Assembly (NCBI GenBank): GCA_037953625.1
Contig: CM075651.1
Span: forward strand, 109,555,001-109,619,000
Direction: 5' to 3'
DNA length: 64,000 nt
DNA from: Crotalaria pallida
Taxonomy: Eukaryota > Streptophyta > Magnoliopsida > Fabales > Fabaceae
Shown here: piece by piece, positions 1 through 12,841 of the stretch
Numbering within the stretch: the stretch's first letter is position 1
Layout of the letters: each line of letters begins with the position of its first letter
Made by a program: the position numbers and the translations under genes
Notes under the pieces: generated by a model
Database searches by the model: none
The model's input: the letters and a program-made list of their open reading frames with translations, nothing else
Told to the model about the DNA's origin: nothing

Positions 1-2264
1 CGAAACAATGCTTGGTTCCCCAAGGGACGTAAAGGGTGTAACACGAGTCCTTGGAGGTTCTAACAAGTGTATAATGGTTAAGAGAGTATTCTAAAGGCTT
101 AAAGTGGTCTAGGAATGTCTATTAGGACATATACGAACCTTTAGAATGATCCTAAACAATGCTTGAGTCCCGATGGGACGTAAAGGGTGTAACATGAGTC
201 CTTGGAGGTTCTAACAAGTGTAGAATGGTTAAGAGAGTATTCTAAAGGCTTAGAATGGTCTAGGAATGTGTATTAGGACATATACGAACCTTTAAAATGA
301 CCCGAATCAATGTGTGGCGCCCCAACGGACGTAATGGGTGTAACATGAGTCCTTGGAGGTTCTAACATGTGTAGAATGGTTAAGAGAGTATTCTAAAGGC
401 TTAGAATGGTCTAGGAATGTGTATTAGGACATATACGAACCTTTAGAATTATCCTAAACAATGCTTGGTGCCCCAAGGGACGTAGAGGATGTAGCATGAG
501 TCCTTGGAGGTTCCAACAAGCGTAGAATGGTTAAAAGAGTATTCTAAAGGCTTATAACGGTCTTGGAATTTTTATTAGGACATATAAGAACCTTTAGAAT
601 GATCGTAAACAATGCTTGAGTCCCCAAGGGACGTAAAGGGTGTAACATGAGTCCTTGGGGGTTCTAACATGTGTAGAATGGTTAAGAGAGTATTCTAAAG
701 GCTTAGAATGGTCTAGGAATGTGTATTAGGGCATATATGAACCTTTAGAATGTTCTGAAACAATGCTTGGTGCCCCAAGATACGTAAAGGGTGTAACATG
801 AGTCCTTGGAGTTTCTAACAAGTGTAGAATGGTTAAGTGAGTATTCCAAAGGCTTAGAATGGTCTAGGAATGTGTATTAGGACATATAAGAACCTTTAGA
901 ATGATCCGAAACAATGCGTGGTGCCAGAAGGGACGTAAAGGGTGTAACATGAGTCCTTGGAGATTCTAACAAGTGTAGAATGGTTAAGAGAGTATTCTAA
1001 AGGCTTAGAATGGTGTAGGAATGTGTATTAGGACATGTACGAACCTTTAGAATGATCTGAAACAATGCTTGGTGCCCCAAGGGACGTAAAGGGTGTAACA
1101 TGAGTCCTTGGAAGTTCTAACAAGTCTAGAATGGTTAAGAGAGTATTCTAAAGGCTTAGAATGGTCTAGAATGTGTATTAGGAGATATAAGAACCTTTAG
1201 AATGATCCAAAACAATGCTTGGTGCCCCAAGGGACGTAAAGGGTATAACATGAGTCCTTGGAGGTTCTAACAAGTGTAGAATGGTTGAGAGGGTATTCTA
1301 AAGGCTTAGAATGGTCTAGGAATGTCTATTAGGACATATACGAACCTTTAGAATGACCTGAAACAATGCTTGGTGCACGAAGGACGTAAAAGGTGTAACG
1401 TGAGTCCTTGGAAGTTCTAACAAGTTTAGAATGGTTAAGAGAGTATTCTAATGGCTTATAATGGTCTAGGAATGTGTATTAGGACATATAAAAACCTTTA
1501 GAATGATCCTAAACAATGCTTGAGTCCCCAAGGGACGTAAAGGGTGTAGCAAGAGTCCTTGCTGGTTCTAACAAGTGGAGAATGGTTAAGAGAGTATTGT
1601 AAAAGCCTACAATGGTCTAGGAATGTGTATTTCGTCATATACGAACCTTTAGAATGAAACGAAACAATGCTTGGTGCCCCAAGGGACGTAAAGGGTGTAA
1701 CATGAGTCCTTGGAGGTTCTAACAACTGTAGAATGGTTAAGAGAGTATTCTAAATTCTTAGAATGGTCTAGGAACGTGTATTAGGACATATACGAACCTT
1801 TTGGAATGATCCTAAACAATGCTTGGTGCCCCAAGGGACGTAGAGGATGTAGCATGAGTCCTTGGAGGTTCTAACAAGTGTAGAATGGTTAAGAGAGTAT
1901 TCCAAAGGATTAGAATGGTCTTGGAAAGCGTATTAATAAATATATGAACCTTTAGAATGACTGTAAACAATGCTTGAGTCCCCAAGGGACGTAAAGGGTG
2001 TAGCATTTGTCCGTGGAGGTTCTAACAAGTGTAGAATGGTTAAGAGAGAATTCTAAAGGCTTAGAATGGTCTAGGAATGTATATTAGGGCATATATGAAC
2101 CTTTAGAATGATCGAAAACAATGCTTGAGTCCCCAAGGGACGTAAAGGGTGTAGCGTGAGTCCTTGCTTGTTCTAACAAGTGTAGAATGGTTAAGAGAGT
2201 ATTCTTAAGGCTTAGAATGGTCTAGGAATGTGTATTAGGACATATAAGAACCTTTATAATGTTC
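1..2264. repeat. Satellite higher-order repeat unit 1 (15-monomer variant)
   Basis: Position 1 corresponds to 2265 in the next unit, an offset of 2264 (15 monomers), whereas the following units are 2415 apart (16 monomers). The missing monomer lies at about 603-757: one monomer stands here where the next unit has two, at about 2868-3168. This looks like a one-monomer deletion by unequal exchange. Confidence 0.85.
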
Positions 2265-4679
2265 CGAAACAATGCTTGGTTCCCCAAGGGACGTAAAGGG
2301 TGTAACACGAGTCCTTGGAGGTTCTAACAAGTGTATAATGGTTTAGAGAGTATTCTAAAGGCTTAGAGTGGTCTAGGAATGTCTATTAGGACATATACGA
2401 ACCTTTAGAATGATCCTAAACAATGCTTGAATCCCGAAGGGACGTAAAGGGTGTAACATGAGTTGTTGGAGGTTCTAACAAGTGTAGAATGGTTAAGAGA
2501 GTATTCTAAAGGCTTAGAATGGTCTAGGAATGTGTATTAGGACATATAAGAACCTTTAAAATGACCCGAAACAATGTGTGGTGCCCCAACGGACGTAAAG
2601 GGTGCAACATGAGTCCTTGGAGGTTCTAACATGTGTAGAATGGTTAAGAGAGTATTCTAAAGGCTTGGAATGGTCTAGGAATGTGTATTAGGATATATAC
2701 GAACCTTTAGAATTATCCTTAACAATGCTTGGTGCCCCAAGGGACGTAGAGGATGTAGCATGAGTCCTTGGAGGTTCCAACAAGCGTAGAATGGTTAAGA
2801 GAGTATTCTAAAGGCTTATAATGGTCTTGTAATGTGTATTAGGACATATAAGAACCTTTAGAATGATCGTAAACAATGCTTGAGTCCCCAAGGGACGTAG
2901 AGGGTGTAGCATGAGTCCGTGGAGGTTCTAACAAGTGTAGAATGATTAAGAGAGTAATCTAAAGGCTTAGAATGGTCTGGGAATGTGTATTAGGACATAT
3001 ACGAACCTTTAGAATAATTCTGAACAATGCTTGAGTCCCCAAGGGACGTAAAGGGTGTAGCATGAGTCCTCGCATGTTCTAACAAGTGTACAATGGTTAA
3101 GAGAGTATTTTAAAGGCTTAGAATGGTGTCGGAATGTGTATTAGGACATATAAGAACCTTTAGAATGTTCCGAAACAATGCTTGGTGCCCCAAGATACGT
3201 AAAGGGTGTAACATGAGTCCTTGGAGGTTCTAACAAGTGTAGAATGGTTAAGTGAGTATTCTAAAGGCTTAGAATGGTCTAGGAATGTCTATTAGGACAT
3301 ATACGAACCTTTAGAATGATCCAAAACAATGCGTGGTGCCAGAAGGGACGTAAAGGGTGTAACATGAGTCCTTGGAGATTCTAACAAGTGTAGAATGGTT
3401 AAGAGAGTATTCTAAAGGCTTATAATGGTGTAGGAATGTGTATTAGGACATGTACGAACCTTTAGAATGTTCCGAAACAATGCTTGGTGCCCCAAGGGAC
3501 GTAAAGGGTGTAACATGAGTCCTTGGAAATTCTAACAAGTGTAGAATGGTTAAGAGAGTATTCTAAAGGCTTAGAATGGTCTAGAATGTGTATTAGGAGT
3601 TATAAGAACCTTTAGAATGATCCAAAACAATGCTTGGTGCCCCAAGGGACGTAAAGGGTATAACATGAGTCCTTGGAGGTTCTAACAAGTGTAGAATGGT
3701 TGAGAGGGTATTCTAAAGGCTTAGAATGGTCTAGGAATGTCTATTAGGACATATACGAACCTTTAGAATGACCTGAAACAATGCTTGGTGCACGAAGGAC
3801 GTAAAAGGTGTAACGTGAGTCCTTGGAAGTTCTAACAAGTTTAGAATGGTTAAGAGAGTATTCTAATGGCTTATAATGGTCTAGGAATGTGTATTAGGAC
3901 ATATAAAAACCTTTAGAATGATCCTAAACAATGCTTGAGTCCCCAAGGGACGTAAAGGGTGTAGCAAGAGTCCTTGCTGGTTCTAACAAGTGGAGAATGA
4001 TTAAGAGAGTATTGTAAAAGCCTACAATGGTCTAGGAATGTGTATTTCGTCATATACGAACCTTTAGAATGAAACGAAACAATGCTTGGTGCCCCAAGGG
4101 ACGTAAAGGGTGTAACATGAGTCCTTGGAGGTTCTAACAACTGTAGAATGGTTAAGAGAGTATTCTAAATTCTTAGAATGGTCTAGGAACGTGTATTAGG
4201 ACATATACGAACCTTTTGGAATGATCCTAAACAATGCTTGGTGCCCCAAGGGACGTAGAGGATGTAGCATGAGTCCTTGGAAGTTCTAACAAGTGCAGAA
4301 TGGTTAAGAGAGTATTCCAAAGGATTAGAATGGTCTTGGAAAGCGTATTAATAAATATATGAACCTTTAGAATGACTGTAAACAATGCTTGAGTCCCCAA
4401 GGGACGTAAAGGGTGTAGCATTTGTCCGTGGAGGTTCTAACAAGTGTAGAATGGTTAAGAGAGAATTCTAAAGGCTTAGAATGGTCTAGGAATGTATATT
4501 AGGGCATATATGAACCTTTAGAATGATCGAAAACAATGCTTGAGTCCCCAAGGGACGTAAAGGGTGTAGCGTGAGTCCTTGCTTGTTCTAACAAGTGTAG
4601 AATGGTTAAGAGAGTATTCTTAAGGCTTAGAATGGTCTAGGAATGTGTATTAGGACATATAAAAACCTTTATAATGTTC
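2265..4679. repeat. Satellite higher-order repeat unit 2 (16 monomers, 2415 bp)
   Basis: A full 2415-bp unit. Its landmarks recur exactly 2415 bp later in unit 3, for example the CCGAAACAATGCTTGGTTCC start at 2264 and 4679. By eye, units 2 and 3 differ at only scattered positions, far less than monomers within a unit differ from one another. Confidence 0.9.
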
Positions 4680-7094
4680 CGAAACAATGCTTGGTTCCCC
4701 AAGGGACGTAAAGGGTGTAACACGAGTCATTGGAGGTTCTAACAAGTGTATAATGGTTTAGAGAGTATTCTAAAGGCTTAGAGTGGTCTAGGAATGTCTA
4801 TTAGGACATATACGAACCTTTAGAATGATCCTAAACAATGCTTGAATCCCGAAGGGACGTAAAGGGTGTAACATGAGTTGTTGGAGGTTCTAACAAGTGT
4901 AGAATGGTTAAGAGAGTATTCTAAAGGCTTAGAATGGTCTAGGAATGTGTATTAGGACATATAAGAACCTTTAAAATGACCCGAAACAATGTGTGGTGCC
5001 CCAACGGACGTAAAGGGTGCAACATGAGTCCTTGGAGGTTCTAACATGTGTAGAATGGTTAAGAGAGTATTCTAAAGGCTTGGAATGGTCTAGGAATGTG
5101 TATTAGGATATATACGAACCTTTAGAATTATCCTTAACAATGCTTGGTGCCCCAAGGGACGTAGAGGATGTAGCATGAGTCCTTGGAGGTTCCAACAAGC
5201 GTAGAATGGTTAAGAGAGTATTCTAAAGGCTTATAATGGTCTTGTAATGTGTATTAGGACATATAAGAACCTTTAGAATGATCGTAAACAATGCTTGAGT
5301 CCCCAAGGGACGTAGAGGGTGTAGCATGAGTCCGTGGAGGTTCTAACAAGTGTAGAATGATTAAGAGAGTAATCTAAAGGCTTAGAATGGTCTGGGAATG
5401 TGTATTAGGACATATACGAACCTTTAGAATAATTCTAAACAATGCTTGAGTCCCCAAGGGACGTAAAGGGTGTAGCATGAGTCCTCGCATGTTCTAACAA
5501 GTGTAGAATGGTTAAGAGAGTATTTTAAAGGCTTAGAATGGTGTCGGAATGTGTATTAGCACATATAAGAACCTTTAGAATGTTCCGAAACAATGCTTGG
5601 TGCCCCAAGATACGTAAAGGGTGTAACATGAGTCCTTGGAGGTTCTAACAAGTGTAGAATGGTTAAGTGAGTATTCTAAAGGCTTAGAATGGTCTAGGAA
5701 TGTCTATTAGGACATATACGAACCTTTAGAATGATCCAAAACAATGCGTGGTGCCAGAAGGGACGTAAAGGGTGTAACATGAGTCCTTGGAGATTCTAAC
5801 AAGTGTAGAATGGTTAAGAGAGTATTCTAAAGGCTTATAATGGTGTAGGAATGTGTATTAGGACATGTACGAACCTTTAGAATGTTCCGAAACAATGCTT
5901 GGTGCCCCAAGGGACGTAAAGGGTGTAACATGAGTCCTTGGAAGTTCTAACAAGTGTAGAATGGTTAAGAGAGTATTCTAAAGGCTTAGAATGGTCTAGA
6001 ATGTGTATTAGGAGTTATAAGAACCTTTAGAATGATCCAAAACAATGCTTGGTTCCCTAAGGGACGTAAAGGGTATAACATGAGTCCTTGGAGGTTCTAA
6101 CAAGTGTAGAATGGTTAAGAGAGTATTCTAAAGGCTTAGAATGGTCTAGGAATGTCTATTAGGACATATACAAACCTTTAGAATGACCTTAAACAATGCT
6201 TGGTGCCACGAAGGACGTAAAAGGTGAACGTGAGTCCTTGGAAGTTCTAACAAGTTTAGAATGGTTAAGAGAGTATTCTAATGGCTTATAATGGTCTAGG
6301 AATGTGTATTAGAACATATAAGAACCTTTAGAATGATCCTAAACAATGCTTGAGTCCCCAAGGGACGTAAAGGGTGTAGCAAGAGTCCTTGCAGGTTCTA
6401 ACAAGTGGAGAATTGTTAAGAGAGTATTGTAAAAGCCTACAATGGTCTAGGAATGTGTATTTGGTCATATACGAACCTTTAGAATGATCCGAAACAATGC
6501 TTGGTGCCCCAAGGGACGTAAAGGGTGTAACATGAGTCCTTGGAGGTTCTAACAACTGTACAATGGTTAAGAGAGTATTCTAAATTCTTAGAATGGTCTA
6601 GGAACGTGTATTAGGACATATACGAACCTTTTGGAATGATCCTAAACAATGCTTGGTGCCCCAAGGGACGTAGAGGATGTAGCATGAGTCCTTGGAGGTT
6701 CTAACAAGTGTAGAATGGTTAAGAGAGTATTCCAAAGGATTAGAATGGTCTTGGAAAGCGTATTAATAAATATATGAACCTTTAGAATGACTGTAAACAA
6801 TGCTTGAGTCCCCAAGGGACGTAAAGGGTGTAGCATGTGTCCGTGGAGGTTCTAACAAATGTAGAATGGTTAAGAGAGTATTCGAAAGGCTTAGAATGGT
6901 CTAGGAATGTGTATTAGGGCATATATGAACCTTTAGAATGATCGAAAACAATGCTTGAGTCCCCAAGGGACGTAAAGGGTGTAGCGTGAGTCCTTGCTTG
7001 TTCTAACAAGTGTAGAATGGTTAAGAGAGTATTCTTAAGGCTTAGAATGGTCTAGGAATGTGTATTAGGACATATAAGAACCTTTATAATGTTC
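4680..7094. repeat. Satellite higher-order repeat unit 3 (16 monomers, 2415 bp)
   Basis: A second full 2415-bp unit. It is close to unit 2 over its first ~1.3 kb, with somewhat more differences from about 6050 on. A partial fourth unit (7095-7980) follows and is truncated by the retrotransposon at 7981. Confidence 0.9.
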
Positions 7095-7980
7095 CGAAAC
7101 AATGCTTGGTACCCCAAGGGACGTAAAGGGTGTAACACGAGTCCTTGGAGGTTCTAACAAGTGTATAATGGTTAAGAGAGTATTCTAAAGGCTTAGAATG
7201 GTCTAAGAATGTCTATTAGGACATATACGAACCTTTAGAATGATCCTAAATAATGCTTGAGTCCCGAAGGGACGTAAAGGGTGTAACATGAGTCCTTGGA
7301 GGTTCTAACAAGTGTAGAATGGTTAAGAGAGTATTCTAAAGGCTTAGAATGGTCTAGGAATGTGTATTAGGACATATAAGAACCTTTAGAATGACCCGAA
7401 TCAATGTGTGGTGCCCCAACGGACGTAAAGGGTGTAACATGAGTCCTTGGAGGTTCTAACATGTGTAGAATGGTTAAGAGAGTATTCTAAAGGCTTAGAA
7501 TGGTCTAGGAATGTGTATTAGGACATATACGAACCTTTAGAATTATCCTAAACAATGCTTGGTGCCCCAAGGGACGTAGAGGATGTAGCATGAGTCCTTG
7601 GAGGTTCCAACAAGCATAGAATGGTTAAGAGAGTATTCTAAAGGCTTATAATGGTCTTGGAATGTGTATTAGGACATATAAGAACCTTTAGAATGATCGT
7701 AAACAATGCTTGAGTCCCCAAGGGACGTAGAGGGTGTAGCATGAGTCCGTGGAGGTTCTAACAAGTGTAGAATGATTAAGAGAGTATTCCAAAGGCTTAG
7801 AATGGTCTAGGAAAGTGTATTAGGACATATATGAACCTTTAGAATGATCGTAAACAATGCTTGAGTCCCCAAGGGACGTAAAGGGTGTAGCACGAGTCCT
7901 TGCAGGTTCTAACAAGTGTAGAATGGTTAAGAGAGTATCCTAAAGGCTTAAAATGGTCTAGGAGTGTGCATTAGGACATA

Positions 7981-8204
7981 TGTAACACCCCAATTTGGAA
8001 TTTGAATTTTCACTAAAAATTTGCTCCATTTTTTTTAAAACATTACCAAAGTCAGTTCATTTTAATTCTTTTACAAAATGTTTTTCATAAAACAATTTGA
8101 TTCTTTTGGTTTTCAAAATATTTGGTTCATAAACTCGCAACATAAAATTCCTTTCCAAAAAGAGATGTCACTAACACTTTTCCAAAAAGCTCCTTTATGT
8201 GATG
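7981..8204 (-). mobile_element. LTR A1, first piece (outer end)
   Basis: Starts TGTAACACCCCAATTTGG directly against the satellite and stops at the TSD (TGATG, 8200-8204) of solo LTR E. It aligns by eye with 61237-61460 of LTR A3. In the element's own orientation this is the 3' end of the 3' LTR. Confidence 0.92.
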
Positions 8205-8460
8205 TCTAACACCCCGCATTTTTCCCGTACGTGCGTAAACGATTTTCGTCAAAAGAAACCCTGAGATTATATTTTCAGAAAAATATTTTATGAGAAAAAG
8301 AAATAAAATGTTGTTTTTCTAGGATCTTTATAAACCAAATGTTTTTATAAATGTGAAGTGAATGGTTTTGTTGATTTGATTTATAAGAAATTGGTGGTGA
8401 TTTTATTAAAAAGTGATCTTTGTTAGGAATGTAATTTTTGGATCTGTTAACTTTAAAAAT

Positions 8461-8530
8461 TTGTAACTTTTAAACCGTAACTTGGATTTTTATGATCTTT
8501 ATATCAAAACGATCGTCTTGAAACATAGAT
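8461..8530 (+). promoter_or_regulatory. Conserved U3 block in LTR E
   Basis: Contains AAACCGTAACTTGGA and CAAAACGATCGTCTTGAAAC. The reverse complement matches blocks upstream of the TATA box in family A LTRs (21851-21927, 53186-53265) and twice in A4 (28075-28152, 28428-28502). It lies in the same place relative to the promoter in both families, which suggests a shared regulatory element. Confidence 0.6.
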
Positions 8531-9138
8531 TTTAAAAATGTAATTTTCAGATTTTTCTGGGTGGTTTTAGAAAAATTTATTTTCAGAATTAAGAAATAAG
8601 AATTTTGGAAATGGTATTCTTAAGAAAATGAATTTATTGATTTGGCTTGAAATTTTTGTGTGATGAGTACTTGATTTAATGTGTGTGTACTGTGTGATAT
8701 ATGAAATGATTGTATGAATGTGATTTTTGAATTAATTGCTTGGTTATGTGAATTGATGAATTTGAATAAAAAGTTAAGAAAATAAAAATGTAAATTAAAT
8801 ATGTGTGTGTGATACGGTTTGCATGAATATGTATGTGTGTGTGTATGTATGTTATACGTGTATGAGTATGTATGTTAGGAGTATGATTTCAAGAAACTTA
8901 TAGGATAAGAAACTAAGTAACCAAACTAAACTAGTAACCAAACCAATTAGCAAAACCCTAACTATTTCCTAACTAGTCTTTAGCCCTAAAATGACCCCTA
9001 AGCTCTAGCCCATCCCACCTTGTCTCCTTGCATTTGATAAAATGCACCCATGCAAAATTTTGAAAGCCCAAAACCGCCCCTCCCAATTGTGTTGTAGCCG
9101 AACCAACTTAAGGGCAAAGAGGGAATTGTGAATTGGTC

Positions 9139-9146
9139 TATATATT
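9139..9146 (+). promoter_or_regulatory. Putative TATA box of LTR E
   Basis: TATATATT, followed about 25 bp later by a long pyrimidine-rich stretch (CTTAGTTCATTCTCTC and onward), the usual look of an LTR promoter and transcript leader. Strand agrees with the E orientation. Confidence 0.5.
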
Positions 9147-11069
9147 CAAGAGACCTTAGTTCATTCTCTCATTTCACTTCTCTTCACCCATTTCATTTCT
9201 TCTTCCACCAACACAAACACAACTCCTATGAGCCCTTTTAAACTCTTAGAGAGAAAAAGAGAAAAGAAATAGAAAGAATGAGAGGGAGTATAGCCGTGAG
9301 CTTGAGGAAGAAGAAAGGAGGAGATCCAAGTCTAACCAAGCCTTTCCTATGTAGATCAAGAGCTAGAGAACCAACCCTTTCATGGTAGGAACCGAAGACC
9401 AAGAAGAAGATTTTGTAATAGCTTAGCTTTTCCCTTTTGTTTGTAGATCCTTGTTCTTTCTTCTTGCATGTTGATTATTATGTGTTGATCTTATTTGATC
9501 TTGGACTTTAAGGACTTAAAAATAATTTGTAAAATGTGATCTTGATATTTAATGTTTCGGTTCATAGTGTTCTTGATGGATCTAAAATTTTTCTAACTAA
9601 ATTTTCAAAGATCTAAAGAAAAACTAAGATTTTTATGAAACCTAAAATAAATCTCTTTGCATGTCTATTTTTCTTTTCTTAAATTGTGGATTATATGTGT
9701 TTATGTGATGATTTGATAAATAAATCCATGATCTAAACTTGTTTGTTTATAAAGTGAAATTTTTGGTTTTTGCATGTTAAATCTTTGTGCTAAAATTATG
9801 ATCTATGTGTATTTCCATGAATGATTTCATGATCTAAATTTAATTTGTAAAAAGGTTTAATTCTTTGGCTTTGCATGTTAACTTTGTTGATGATCTTGGT
9901 TGTTTTAAGTATGTACATGTAATTATCTTTGTTTGATGAATGAAAAATGTTTAGATCTTTAATTTGCATGTTATTTTTCAAGAGTAAAATTGTGTTTCTT
10001 TTATGTATGTGTCTCGGTTTTTAAGAAAGGAATTAAAGAAGTAAAATTTAAAATGATTTTCAAGTATAAACATGTTTTAATTAAGTGTTTGATTATGTGC
10101 ATGTTTTATTTTTTTTAAGGAGGCCATTCGGCCATGATTAATAAAACTAGGATCCATGTTTTCATTTTATAAAAAGTTGATGCATGTTGTTCTAAGATTA
10201 AGATCTAATGATTTCAAGTATATACATGTCATTTTTAAAGGTTTAAAGTGTCATCTTGATTTTTATCAAAAAACTAAATGATGAACTTGAGTTTATTTTG
10301 TATGATAAAAATGTTTGAAAAAGATTTTGTTTTAAATATATTGATGCATGTTGACTTAGTATATTGTTTTGAAAAGTTGCCTTGAAATCCTATATGCTTT
10401 GATGTGATTATATGACTTTAGTATGTGTTGAAAAATGAATGAAAACCTTGCCTTTTTGCATGTTGACTTTCGGCCAACCTAGGAATAGGTAGAAATCTAA
10501 GTTTGTTTCTCATTTAGGGTGCATGCATGATGAGGCTAGTTGAATATAAGAGCTTTAAAAAGTGCATGCATGAAGTAAATAAATTTAAAAGAAATATGTG
10601 TGAATCTTTGAAGTAAATTGTGATTCTAATTGTTGTTTGATTTTGTTTTGAAAAATGAATTGAAATTTGTTAATTTTCTTTTTGGGATGCTCACGGTTTT
10701 TAGCACTAAAATAAAGAAAATAATTTCATGATTTTATGTTTTTATTTGTGCACCAAATTCTTGCAAAATTATATGTGTATGATTCGGTTAATACATGTGC
10801 ATGTAGTTTGTAACACCCCTAATTTTCGTTTCCCAAATAACCAAGAAATTAATTATAACAATTATTTTATAATTGAATTTTAAAGGTTTTAGTTTTTGTA
10901 CATTATGTGTTTTTATGTATAAAAATATAGGATATATTTTTATATGGTTATTTTGTACAAAAAGGTGAATATTGTAATTTAGTCCTTGGGTTGGGACCTA
11001 ATTGCAATATTAAAATTTTTTTTGAAGAAAGAGTAATTAAATTATTAATTTTTGAATTTTACCAGTATG

Positions 11070-11100
11070 TAACCGGTTAGAGGGGCTTTGTAACCAGTTA
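11070..11100. promoter_or_regulatory. Paired TAACCGGTTA palindromes, B1 pair 1
   Basis: TAACCGGTTA at 11070-11079 and TAACCAGTTA (one mismatch) at 11091-11100, an 11-nt spacer, centres 21 bp apart. B2 has both members perfect (44392-44422), so the mismatch is a mutation here. The pair lies about 130 bp upstream of the TATA box. Confidence 0.75.
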
Positions 11101-11231
11101 CACGATGAACTCAGAAAACTGGGTTAGTGCGTTTGATGAGTAATCACGCGTTTTAACCCAGAATTCGCCACGAATCACACTCGATTCATGGTGGGAGACG
11201 CGTGTCGCCTTGCATGCTATCTTAATTTGTC

Positions 11232-11239
11232 TATAAATA
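11232..11239 (+). promoter_or_regulatory. TATA box of LTR B1
   Basis: TATAAATA in the context GTCTATAAATAGTGG. The corresponding position in B2 (44553-44560) reads TATAAAAA. It fixes the transcription direction of family B as plus for both copies. Confidence 0.65.
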
Positions 11240-12151
11240 GTGGAATTGTTGAAGAATCAAGGGTTGATTGCTGCAATTCTTGTTGAAGAAGGATAATTAG
11301 GGTTCCAAATTCGTTCTGAGCAATTCGTCTTCTTCTTTGAGTGTTAGAGAGTGAAACACACCTTTCTGGAAAGCTTAAATCAAGAGCTTTCCAGTGATAT
11401 ACACCTTGTAAGTTGAGTGTTCGTGTGGGTGGAGGAATCAAGCTTGGAAGCTAAGAGTTTGAGTCTGAGTTCTCTGTTGTTCTGGTTCTGGAAGCTGAAT
11501 TCCAAATTCGATTTTGGTAAGCATAGTTAACCTTTAAGTCTCAAACCTCTTTGATTCTCTAGTTCATGTTACCTACTTTTAATTCTAACTATTTTCCCCA
11601 ATTTCTTTGGCCAATTGCTATGTCAAATCTTCTGGCTTTTGGACCCTGTCAAACCTGTTTGGGGACTGAAAATGGAGATTGTGGATTCTGGGGAGATCTG
11701 GAAAATTCCAGTGATTAGATTCATCAAGCACGAACCTAAGGTAAGGGGGAAGCTTACTATTTTCTAGAATGAGAATAAATTGTGGTAGAATATAGGATGA
11801 GTCACCAAGAGACTCAAAGGGCATAAGTTGAAATGGTTAAATGGCTTGGAGGCCAATTTGAGCTCAATAGTTGCTTTGAGCAATGTTATCTGGATGCATG
11901 CAAGCTATGTCAATGCTTAATTCTGAGTTTAAGTGCTTAATCTAAGTTTTGTCGTATTAAATTGTGTTTATGTGAATTTTCATGCAATTTGATACCATAA
12001 ACTTGATGCATGCAATATGAATGTGTTTCTGGGTGTAAACATGTTTGTTTTAAGGCATATGAACTTTGTGCATATTGAGTTTGGGTTAGATTTGAGAAAG
12101 GAAGAAAATGAGTTGTTAAAACTCTTGTTTTAATGGACTGACTGCATAATC

Positions 12152-12182
12152 TAACCGGTTACACGATATTCGTAACCGGTTA
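12152..12182. promoter_or_regulatory. Paired TAACCGGTTA palindromes, B1 pair 2
   Basis: Two perfect 10-bp palindromes, 12152-12161 and 12173-12182, separated by CACGATATTCG; centres 21 bp apart. Confidence 0.75.
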
Positions 12183-12527
12183 GACACTGCAGATTTTCAA
12201 AGAGAATTAGTTTATTAATCAGTCCTGAAATCTTAATGGTCTCTGCTCAAATCTAAGCTTTAATTTCAGTATACATGGTCTGAATATGAGTTATTATAAT
12301 GCCAAGGTTCAGACTTGAAAGATTAAAGTTAATGCCTTAAGTTAATGAAATAATTTCAAGAGGAAATTATGTTCATTGGAGAATGAAATGTGATTTGGAC
12401 TTTTGAATGATGCAAACAATGGCTTTTGAGGTATAAAACATTGTTAAACTGGTTTATGGATTGGGTAGGGAATGTAAGAAAAAGGGTTTTCTGAATTACA
12501 ATGGTAAACAGTTCAGGTTTGTAAATC

Positions 12528-12558
12528 TAACCGGTTAGCCTGGAACTGTAACCGGTTA
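12528..12558. promoter_or_regulatory. Paired TAACCGGTTA palindromes, B1 pair 3
   Basis: Two perfect copies at 12528-12537 and 12549-12558 with spacer GCCTGGAACTG; centres 21 bp apart. The spacer sequence differs from pairs 1 and 2 while the spacing is kept. Confidence 0.75.
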
Positions 12559-12841
12559 GTACCTGAATCTGAAAAATAAAAAGTTAAGTTTTTGAATACC
12601 ATTGACTTTGTTTTACCCAATCTAAGTTTAATGACATGTTTTGGGATATTTCAAAGGAGAATTTTTGTGTCAAAGACTATACCTCAAATAAATCATTCAA
12701 AAAGAGAAATTGGAATATTTCTAAATCACAGTAATTAATGGAAAGACCAACCTTAGTAAATTATGCATGCAATACATGCATAGAGAAAGGTAATGAAATA
12801 GGTTGGCAAGGATAGTTTGTGATGCTCGGGTACTTGACCCT

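Larger units (their letters stand above)
1..7980. repeat. Tandem satellite array, ~151-bp monomer
   Basis: About 53 head-to-tail monomers of about 151 bp fill the left edge. The AAACAATGC box recurs at 3, 154 and 305 and onward at the same spacing. Each monomer carries GGGACGTAAAGGGTGTAAC, GAGTCCTTGGAGGTTCTAAC, three TAGAATG-type motifs and a TTAGGACATATACGAACC box. Neighbouring monomers differ by many substitutions, but monomers one higher-order period apart are almost identical. The array is cut at its right end by the LTR starting at 7981, so it probably resumes beyond the element nest. Nothing is coded; the short reading frames in it are repeats of the same non-coding sequence. I do not recognise the family by name. 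Monomer length near one nucleosome and higher-order structure suggest a centromeric or pericentromeric array, which is inference. Confidence 0.97.

Noticed and set aside
1498..6836. Repeated small minus-strand ORFs of 75 and 64 codons spaced 2415 bp apart in the satellite
   Set aside because: They are the same satellite monomers read in one frame; the spacing reflects the higher-order repeat and no start context, domain or codon bias supports coding.
8936..8960. Telomere-like AACCCTAA words
   Set aside because: Single occurrences such as AAAACCCTAACTA, with no tandem array.
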